In this document: positions 56,820 to 64,000 of the stretch, piece after piece
Position numbering within the stretch: position 1 is the first letter of the stretch
Layout of the letters: each line of letters opens with the position of its first letter
Origin: Pezizomycotina sp. ARF18
Taxonomy: Eukaryota; Ascomycota
Assembly (NCBI GenBank): GCA_002224055.1
Contig: AZLU01000144.1
Coordinates: forward strand, 1-64,000
Length of the DNA stretch: 64,000 nt
Direction of reading: 5' to 3'
Notes under the pieces: model-generated
Databases searched by the model: none
What the model was told of the DNA's origin: nothing
Seen by the model: the letters and a program-made list of their open reading frames with translations, nothing else
Position numbers and translations under genes: made by a program

Positions 56820-57266
56820 ATGGCGATCTCTACCCATGGGCGGCCTGCATCTGTGCCGAACTTCAGCCGTCCTATATACGTCCCCAACTTCAGCCGTCCG
56901 TACCAAAGATTATCACTTGACAGTGAGCCCGATGTCTCACCGACCCCACCACGGCCGCGGACGATGTATGGCCCTCTCAGTAGACCAAAGTCCGAATCAG
57001 CTCTGTCGGCACGCTTCAATCGACCCAAGCAGGAGGTTCCTATCATATTGATATTTCCACCCGAAGTAACCAGTCCACCGGGCCTAGACTTCGGCTTAAC
57101 GACGTCTCTTATTCGATCCACAAGAGACACGAGCTTAAGACTGGTAGCTCCATCTGTTTCAACCGTTTGGCGCCTTCGGCCTGCATCCGGTCGCGAAGCA
57201 AGACCATACCTTGAAGTGAATGGAACTGGGCTACGTTTGATAAGCAAATTACGAGACTATACTTAA
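56820..57266 (+). CDS. Hypothetical Arg/Pro/Ser-rich protein with duplicated PNFSRP motif
   Basis: An intact ORF of 148 codons from an ATG at 56820: MAISTHGRPASVPNFSRPIY, then VPNFSRPYQRLSLDSEPDVS. It starts with a tandem direct repeat (CCxAACTTCAGCCGTCC at about 56857 and 56884, encoding PNFSRP twice) and continues with RFNRPKQEVPIILIFPPEVT and LRPASGREARPYLEV. It is basic, rich in Arg, Ser and Pro, with no signal peptide, membrane segment or recognised domain. The opposite strand is also open over the same span, which lowers confidence, but the plus strand has the ATG, codon pattern and repeat. Function unknown. Confidence 0.4.
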   Translation: MAISTHGRPASVPNFSRPIYVPNFSRPYQRLSLDSEPDVSPTPPRPRTMYGPLSRPKSESALSARFNRPKQEVPIILIFPPEVTSPPGLDFGLTTSLIRSTRDTSLRLVAPSVSTVWRLRPASGREARPYLEVNGTGLRLISKLRDYT

Positions 57267-59649
57267 TGGTGCGTAGAATCCTTCGACCTTCGTTGTATTC
57301 TACTCAGGGTTGACTTATTATCTCACGCAGTTTATATTATTAGGTTAATTGGAAAAGCGGTTGGATTGATCTCTCCAGGTTCCCGTATGGCATTTTCCTT
57401 TATTTCTTTTATTTTCTCAGGCGTTCTTGGAGATAGTTATTGGTGATATTTTTACTTCCTGTATGTGTTTATCGAACGTCAGCAAGAGTACCGGCGATTT
57501 GTTCTTGAAATTGGATACCAAAAAGTTCTCTAATCTACGATCTTACAATGGAAATAATCCTTGAAATCAGTAAGATGATAGACTAGATGGGGTATAAGAT
57601 AAACTCGTTGTACCCTTCTCGATCATCGCATCGGCGCGTGATGAGACTGAAATTAGAAGTGAAATACACAATTGGTAAACGAGAATACCCAGGATACGCA
57701 AATTTAGTGATAGGTAAAGTGATTTTATTTATGATCTCCGATGATACCGAGGGACTTTCTTTTTGACAGAATCGAAGTTTCTCTTGATTCTCTTCAAGTT
57801 TTTAATGTTCTTTTTTTTTTTTTCGTGAGGTCTCATCAAATCCATATCCTCTAGGTTTTACGGCTATCCTTTCAGTGCTGATTAATCAAAAACCCAAAAT
57901 CCTTCCTCTCTGGACGGAGGGTATATGGAACGTGTGACAGTATTGTAGAGTAAAGAATGGATCAAACTTAGGCATTTAGGGAATGTAGGTGATGTACTCT
58001 TAGAGTATCAATGCATAGTTGCATAGACGCAAGTGTAGTCTACCATAGAAAACCAGGTTTCGAACCATGGTTATTGATTAAAAAGTAATAGGTAGCATAT
58101 ATAAACCGCTGAATCCTTGCTCAACCTAAAAACCTTGACATTACTGACATCCAGATGAGATGTTAGATCGTGCCCTTTCCCACCGAGAATTTCAGTTGCG
58201 TTCTAGGCGGCGTTTTATTAAGGGAACTTTCGGTGGTTTCTTGAAACGCTGATGTACTAATCATATTGCTCTCTTGAAGACTCGTAAGGAGGGTGCGATT
58301 TTCTTTTTTTTTTTTTTTTTTTTTTTTGATAATTTATGCTCTTTCGAGGTATTTACATTTTGTTGACGCAGTTCCAGTTCCTGAAATTCGTTGATTAATT
58401 AAACATGGTCAGATTGCAGCCATAGTTTCGAAAAGACGTTGTTGGTGGTTTCCATAGTACATAATGTCTTCTGAGCCTGACTTTCATGGTGCAGTAGACT
58501 GGCATGACGGCCCACCTATACGCTAGCCAGTAAGACCGCCTGGTGGTTGGCTCGGCTGCGCGCGCTGCACACTTCTCTCAAGTCCGCCGTCGCGTGATTC
58601 GAACGGTGTGGTATGGTGTTTCTAGCTCTATGTGATATTGGGCGGCGGGACCGTCATCAGCCAATAGCCAGTAGTCAAACGTGTCGCGAAAGTTTGCCTA
58701 ATTTAACACCAATCGCGTGGAAGGAAAATTAGAAAGATACTTATCCGTGAGCGTTCTATTTTCGCCGGAATCGATGGTCGAGAATTAAATAAAAAGTGGT
58801 CGAACCTACTTAGCGCATTTTCTGCGCCGCTAGCTCAATGAACACGGGAAATATATGGATATTGGCTCTGTTCGCTCACGAGGGCGCCGCAGCAAGAATC
58901 AACTAGAACGGTCCGAACGACAAGAACCTGATTTGCTCTGAGGACTGCGCCAGGGGTAAATTTAGAGGATCGGGGCTTGTTGGAGAAACTTTAATTTAGC
59001 TATATCCAGCACCACAATCTGTAAAAGCTTCACTTTCGAAAAGATCAAGCCTGAGAATGGGGCCGTGATTGTTTCCTGATTGTCCTCTCGGCCATAAACA
59101 TGGCGCCAGGGGGTATTCAGACGAAAGGGAGAACACGCTTTTCTTTGATCTTGGCTACTTTGTCGAGGACGGTCTCTCCGGCGCCCCGAGCGTTGTGTTT
59201 CGTAATTCACCGAAGCGCTATGGCAAAATGTGTCTTATCCCTATGAAAATTCTATCTGACGTGATCCAATCGTAACTTATTAGCATCCGGAAAATGACCA
59301 ATCGTCAAATGGACACAGATTGGTACAACATCGCAATGGGTTCCGCCCCCCTGACTTAGCTAGTTCAAAAACTTGTTGTTTTTTTTATTTTTTGGGAATT
59401 TCATGTTCATGAAACTCAACATCGGAAATCCTTTCGTTGCGAGGTTGTAAATTGCTATTGTATCAAAAACGCAGAGCAGAGAAAAGGAAACATAGAGGCT
59501 CAACAAGGTAGATCCTGCGCAGAAAAGGGGTAAAGAATACTCGATAGCATGCAGGATTCTTTGCCTTTGGGACCCATGCTTTTCATGACTTTAAGGGTCG
59601 CACTAACCTAGCCGAAGAAGCTGTCAACACGGCGCACTGGATCCACGAA
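57267..59649. other. 2.4-kb gene-poor stretch with T runs
   Basis: No recognised gene. T runs at about 57810-57822 and 58304-58327. Short overlapping frames near 58962-59275 on both strands carry no motif. Confidence 0.45.
58304..58327. repeat. T homopolymer, 24 bases
   Basis: Uninterrupted T run in an otherwise featureless stretch. Confidence 0.95.
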
Positions 59650-59985
59650 ATGGCTTTCATCTCGCTTGTGTTTCTATTTTTTCACGGTATCCTACGTGGC
59701 ACGTTTTTTTTGTTTACAATTTCTAGAAGCGATGAAAGAAGGAAAAATTGCGGGACTTGCAAGCTGGCGTCCGTCCAGTTACATCGCGATCCATCGGCCC
59801 CGCAGGGTCGAGATGAAACAACCGAACAATTTTATATACCCACAAAATCTCCGAACTATTATTTGTTACCCCTTAACAATACATATTATAACCTGCATAT
59901 TCTATCCTCTCCGCCCGAAAAATCTTGGAAAAAAGGAGAAACGTTTTTTCTTAATCAGGGAGGCTGGTACTGCAATATTTTCTGA
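59650..59985 (+). CDS. Hypothetical small protein with hydrophobic N-terminus
   Basis: An intact 111-codon frame beginning MAFISLVFLFFHGILRGTFF, a hydrophobic leader that could be a signal peptide or membrane anchor. It is followed by NCGTCKLASVQL, then FYIPTKSPNYYLLPLNNTYY, and ends FFLNQGGWYCNIF. Three cysteines, aromatic-rich. An overlapping frame is open almost as long, so chance is possible. No family recognised. Confidence 0.25.
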   Translation: MAFISLVFLFFHGILRGTFFLFTISRSDERRKNCGTCKLASVQLHRDPSAPQGRDETTEQFYIPTKSPNYYLLPLNNTYYNLHILSSPPEKSWKKGETFFLNQGGWYCNIF

Positions 59986-60747
59986 GCGACCGGGTGTGCA
60001 TACGTAGCGCAATCCCGGGCACCAATTTCCCTCCTTCGCCCTATAACAGGCCCGTGTGAAGTACGCATGAAAACGCGGAACACCGACTGTTTACCACATT
60101 CCACCTTCATAGCTATAGTCGTAAGATTTTATAAACAATGCCATCTGTCGCACTTGAACGTGAACTCTAAACTTTAAATACTCGCATATTTGTCCGAACC
60201 AAAAGCTCCACTTTTTTTTTTCTTTTTTTCGAGCCATTATCCGTACCTTGGTTATAAGTACATCGCTGATCCCCACGAGGAAAAAGGATAAAATTGAGCG
60301 AGAGGCTCTTCGTGCCTTGATTTTTCCCTCGTTCCTTGGTTTCTCCTTCCTGCAGGCTAAACCCTCCATCACGGCAGCGCAGCACATGTCACGCTAATCC
60401 GGCGCTCCAACTGCATATGCACCTCGTCACGCAGCACCAGGTCTTACCCCACATGAATGATCAGATGAAATACGAGATATAGGACTCATAAATTCTGGAC
60501 TCTACTATCGAAGGAAGAAAACACTCACTATAAGACCCGTCGCTTCGCAAATCCTCCTTTTTTTTTTCTTTTCGTCCGATTTTTGTCGCGATCCTGTTAG
60601 CCTGTCCCATCTGAACCTGGATTCTACGCAGTGAAAAAGGTAGACAAGGCTCTTTCTATAACACATAGCCTCGAGGAAAAACGAGCCACAAGACTTCTAT
60701 TCTATCGCACCGTATCGGTATATTCTTAGTTTAAAAAATTTTAACCA
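59986..60747. other. Intergenic, nothing recognised
   Basis: Upstream of the cysteine-rich gene. Overlapping minus-strand frames at 60091-60387 contain a T/C-rich low-complexity tract and no motif. Confidence 0.4.
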
Positions 60748-61352
60748 TGGCGTTTTCACAGAGACTTTTTACAATAATTTTACCCATCTCCTCCTTGCAG
60801 GGCTGGCTGCGGGGGCTCCGCTTCAGCCTAGGACCCCGGCCAGTTAGCAGCACCAGTTCCCCTTGTCCACATCCAAGTCGAAAGCCTTAAGCAACGGTCC
60901 CCAGAACCATCTCCCGCCCCTGCGCCAATAACAGCGCCATGTAAAGAAGCCGGATTTTTCCAGGAGGCGGGCTTGTACTGCTGCAAGTCGCTGAAGGCGG
61001 GTGCCGGTATCGGCTGTAAGTCTTCTACTTATGTCGCACCTAAGCAAAGAATATTCCTTATATAGAGTATCAGTGGTGTACTAATAAAACTTCTACCCAC
61101 AGGTAACCCTGTTACCTCGAAGCCGGGCTCTACCCTTCCAAGGCTTGCCCTGCAGGGAAACAGTTCAAAGACTGGACATACGCCTGCTGCTGGCCCGTAA
61201 GTACTCGTATCCCACATGTGCCTCATAAGAGATCATCGCAGAGAATAATGTTAAAGCATCGAAAACGACTGACCGTCCTTTTTCTTTACTTAGAACCCGA
61301 CCAACCCGGGAAGTTGCATGGCTTACGCTCAAGCTCCATCCTACTACTAAAT
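60748..61352 (+). pseudogene. Candidate small cysteine-rich secreted protein (shifted)
   Basis: ATG at 60748 opens MAFSQRLFTIILPISSL, and the adjoining frame continues AGLAAGAPLQPRTPA, together a good signal peptide with an Ala-x-Ala-like end. A third frame gives a Pro/Ala-rich spacer and then CKEAGFFQEAGLYCCKSLKA and GAGIGC. An intron beginning GTAAGT (61016) and ending CCACAG (61102) precedes CYLEAGLYPSKACPAGKQFK and DWTYACCWP. A second GTAAGT intron (from 61199) precedes NPTNPGSCMAYAQAPSYY and a stop. About nine cysteines in 80 residues, including CC pairs, and two related units (EAGFFQEAGLYCC / LEAGLYPSKAC). Introns are convincing but the frames do not join cleanly. No family recognised. 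An apoplastic protein is inferred. Confidence 0.45.
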
Positions 61353-63123
61353 CCCTTCTCTCTTACGATCTTATGATAGTTCACGAAAATTACTTGAGTT
61401 GTTGGGGGCGTTTTTACGTTCGCGAAAAATTGGAGTTCTTTTGTCAGAGGAACTTGGAGATGCTTTATGGAAAAGTAATCGGACAGATGGCGGAGCGCTG
61501 TTTCCAAAGCTAGTTATAACAGATGTGTCACCATATCCAAAAGATATAATTTGGAAGCTTGTATCTAATTCTATACTTTCACTTCTGGCTTTTTCGTATA
61601 CATAAACACGAAAGGGCCTCTTGTGTAACCTCTAGACTTTTTTTGCAAAGAATATAACCGTGAGTCTCGCTAATAAACTTCATCTTATCTACTCAAAGCC
61701 ATGCTATCTACGAAGTGGCGATCCTTTTACATACGTTATCTAGACAATTTTTAAAACCCCAACTTTGGTCAGAGCATTAAAAACAAGGCCTCAAGACTTT
61801 TCAAAAACGAAGCTCTAGCTATTACTGCTTTTTTCACTATAATGGATATGGCTGAGCTTTGACTCATTTGCCATACTCTAATTTAAGTCACAAAAGTGAG
61901 ATGTGACCTAAGAACTTTTCTCGAGATCGGACGAAAAGATCGGATGAAAAAGGAAAAAAAAGCACAAGCGAAGAAGGAAACATACGCTAGCGAACGGTTT
62001 TACCCCACCTGAAGATCGCCTAAATATTCCTCTCCAGACATCGGGAGTATGTATTGTCCATGCCACGTGCTTATACGGCAGGTCTTGGGTCAAAGGTTGC
62101 AGCTTGCATTACCCGTTATTGGGGTACCTTTGGGTACGAAACGGTGGCTTACCCTCGTTGCGTATTTGGAGGTATTTAGGGTGCCAAGTTGTATCGGATG
62201 AGAGTATCTTTTCTCAAATCTCAAGTCCTTGTTCATCTGGCGTTGTATGTACATGGTACCTAGGTGTTTAAGGAGTTGACAAAAGAGGTAAATGAGGTAA
62301 TCTGGGGGCACAACAAGGTCGTGGTGGCTCTGGTACCCTGATTTTATTATCTATTATTTTCCCCCGCCCTTTTCGAATTGTTTGAATATTGTCGTTTCTA
62401 AGAACGGGAGCGTCGCGATAATCCAACTGGGCATATTAAATATGATATGGGGTATGGGGTAAACAACTTCCGTCAAAGTGATGGAGGAGGTGCTCGAGGA
62501 CAACCAAGTGAGTCAACAGCCCAGGCTCGGAGTTGATACATGGCGGAATCATTTGCGGTTGAGGGTACCATTCTACCCTTCCATTCCCATATTTCCAAAC
62601 GAGCAAGCCTCTATAGAGAGCGAAGGGAGGTTCCGAGTTGCTTCTTACACGAATACATTCGCAAGTCTGCGAGAAATTGGTCGATTAGTTAGATGTTTTA
62701 CGTGGAAGCGACAAGGGGTCGAGATACTGGAATCATCCCTCGATAAATACATCTTCGTTGGTTTGGTTTTCTTCCCACTTCGCAGAAAAATCATCGGGCG
62801 CTTTTCATGGATGGTTCTAGGGAAATGCGGATTAGAGACCTGAAAATAAAGTTGGAGGTATTGACTGATGGCGGTAGAGTATCAGAATACATTATAGTCT
62901 CGTATTCGTGGGAGATGACAGCGCACACTAGTAGTAGAAAATCGCTTCCAGAGAGTTAGCTTTCAGCGAGTTGTCATCCTCGCTGTACTCGATAGTATTA
63001 TTTCAAAGTCGCGATCGAGCAGATAACTTTACTTTCTCTTTTTCTCGGTGTATACTGCTGAACCATTAAGAAAGCCTTATTCGGAAAATTTAGTGAAACG
63101 TGAGTATCCCCTCTGATACCATC
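61353..63123. other. 1.8-kb stretch without a secure gene
   Basis: A plus-strand frame at 62481-62843 (MEEVLEDNQVSQQPRLGVDT to MVLGKCGLET) is open for 121 codons from an ATG and is the best candidate, but it has no motif, intron partner or recognised relative. Nothing else seen. Confidence 0.35.
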
Positions 63124-63692
63124 TCATACTGATTTAACGAAGATAACCTGATTGTATCCACTCGCCAGACGTCCTTTTGTCTCCTCCCATTCTCCGCTCT
63201 CAATTCCCAGCGCAATACCCACTCTCCCTATGCTGCGCCAACGCCCCCGGCGTATCAAACGGCCGCTTACAAAGCCAACACATGAAAGTCCCCCCTCAAG
63301 CCCATCCCCTTCCTTATAAAAATGCCCCGCGAAAGCCGCATACCTCTCAAACTCCCTCCTGCAAGAAGCGCACTTGTACCTGCTCCCGCCGGAGCCTTCC
63401 TTTAGGGTGCTGGAAAGGCCGTAGTCCGCGATCCACTTATCGAGCGCGTTCGCGGTATCCGTGAAGAGCGTTCGGAAGGCGCCGCGGTCTTGCATGATCA
63501 GGAGTATGTGTAGAACAGGTGGGGGTTGACGGAAGCGCACCCGCCGCGTTCGACGTGCTGGAAGACCGCGGCGACGGTGGGGAATTTACTCTTGCAGACG
63601 CAGGATATCGTAAGGCCGACGTGGTGGGTGGAGCGGAGGTGCTACGTGGTACAGGATCAAAGTCAGGGCTTCCGGTATTAAGATACGACAAG

Positions 63693-63725
<33 letters not shown>

Positions 63726-64000
63726 CCCGAGAAGGCCATACCGCGTCGAGGTTCGCCTCGCTCTCAAACGGCGCCTGCATTCCTCGCAGTAGAGGTGAGA
63801 TTCCTCGTAGTGTTTCAAAAGCGCGTCGCTGCCCGCGTAGACGGCCTCGCAGCTTTCAAGGACGCAAGGGAAGTGGAAGTCGCGGTGGTGGCGTTTCACT
63901 GCGGCCGAGTTTGAGAAGCCGTAGCGGCAGACGCCGCAGGGGTAAACCAATTGGGGACTGTGTCTGCAGTCACGGACGTGGTCGTCGTATGCTACCAAAG
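63124..64000 (-). pseudogene. Fungal multi-C2H2 zinc-finger protein (5' end outside window, shifted)
   Basis: The minus-strand gene enters from the right edge. YPCGVCRYGFSNSAAVKRHH followed by RDFH is one finger (63860-63940). FPCVLESCEAVYAGSDALLK, then HYEESH, is another. LYCEECRRR with FESEANLDA one base out of frame is a third, then ISCVCKSKFPTVAAVFQHVE and RGGCA, and last YKCASCRREFERYAAFAGHF. This series (CxxC...H..C, QHVExGxC) is typical of a common fungal C2H2 protein group of unknown function, possibly nucleic-acid binding. A 32-base A/T homopolymer (63693-63724) lies between the third and fourth fingers, probably in an intron (GTATGG...CACGTAG). One or two single-base shifts interrupt the fingers. 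Confidence 0.75.
63693..63724. repeat. A homopolymer, 32 bases, within the zinc-finger gene
   Basis: The longest uninterrupted run in the window; on the coding (minus) strand it reads as T, matching a polypyrimidine stretch ahead of a probable splice acceptor. Confidence 0.95.

Noticed and set aside
56804-57247. Minus-strand 147-codon frame overlapping the PNFSRP ORF
   Set aside because: It mirrors the plus-strand frame, lacks a motif and has a less plausible start. The plus-strand reading with its ATG and tandem motif is preferred.
58962-59275. Overlapping frames on both strands as a ninth-type family copy
   Set aside because: No GIxEAM-type helix or conserved intron site is present, and composition is ordinary.
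349-63724. Poly(A)/poly(T) runs as tails of SINEs or processed pseudogenes
   Set aside because: Flanking sequences were compared by eye and share no common body, and no target-site duplications stand out.
1-64000. Transposons, retroelements, tRNA, rRNA and CRISPR arrays
   Set aside because: I looked for reverse transcriptase, integrase and transposase motifs, long terminal repeats, tRNA box sequences and spaced repeats and saw none that I could defend.

Overview
The window looks like nuclear DNA of a filamentous ascomycete (Pezizomycotina). Short spliceosomal introns of roughly 60-90 bases begin GTAAGT/GTATGT and end in pyrimidine-rich CAG/TAG. The recognisable genes are typical of that group: a HET-domain protein, F-box proteins, two fungal rhodopsin-domain (SAT4-type) membrane proteins, a cAMP-receptor-like 7TM protein, a cyanamide hydratase, an amino acid/choline-type permease, a fungal C2H2 protein and small secreted proteins. 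I cannot name the species; a Leotiomycetes-like genome is only a guess. It reads as an accessory, fast-changing region: gene-poor, with many broken genes, long A/T homopolymers and one short block of nearly pure A/T.

Layout. 1-6.0 kb: broken TRANK1/UvrD-like helicase, minus strand. 6.3-7.8 kb: broken nucleotidyltransferase-fold-like gene. 8.3-9.0 kb: intact cyanamide hydratase-like gene. 12.5-14.4 kb: permease with several frame shifts. 15.1-18.0 kb: shifted HET gene. 20.7-22.3 kb: second nucleotidyltransferase-like copy. 22.8-23.3 kb: F-box gene. 23.8-25.7 kb: first two members (A, B) of an unrecognised paralogous family. 26.6-27.9 kb: cAMP-receptor-like 7TM gene. 30.1-31.9 kb: two candidate small secreted proteins. 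33.1-34.8 kb: F-box/LRR-like gene. 35.3-42.4 kb: family members C, D and E in a row. 43.3-43.6 kb: F-box gene. 44.4-45.8 kb: rhodopsin-domain protein. 46.4-47.0 kb: cysteine-containing secreted protein. 47.8-50.7 kb: members F and G facing each other across an A/T block. 51.2-52.4 kb: second rhodopsin-domain protein. 53.7-55.7 kb: divergent members H and I. 56.8-57.3 kb: arginine/proline-rich ORF. 60.7-61.4 kb: cysteine-rich secreted protein. 63.1-64.0 kb: C2H2 protein running off the right edge.

The main discovery candidate is the A-I family: nine related loci in about 32 kb, on both strands. Large members carry a Lys/Arg-rich, Pro/Ser-rich N-terminus, a short helix of the type LTxKEIxxLAxHxExL, a coiled coil, and a helix of the type GIxEAMKI. 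In eight of nine copies a phase-0 intron follows that last helix directly. A second conserved segment comes next, then in D, E and F a phase-2 intron and a terminal segment with an FxxxFGxxP-like motif. I do not recognise the family. The lysine/arginine clusters suggest a nuclear protein, but that is inference.

Most conserved genes here are interrupted by single-base frame shifts rather than by many stop substitutions. This could be a field of young pseudogenes or uncorrected assembly indels. The sequence alone cannot decide, so every 'pseudogene' label below is provisional.
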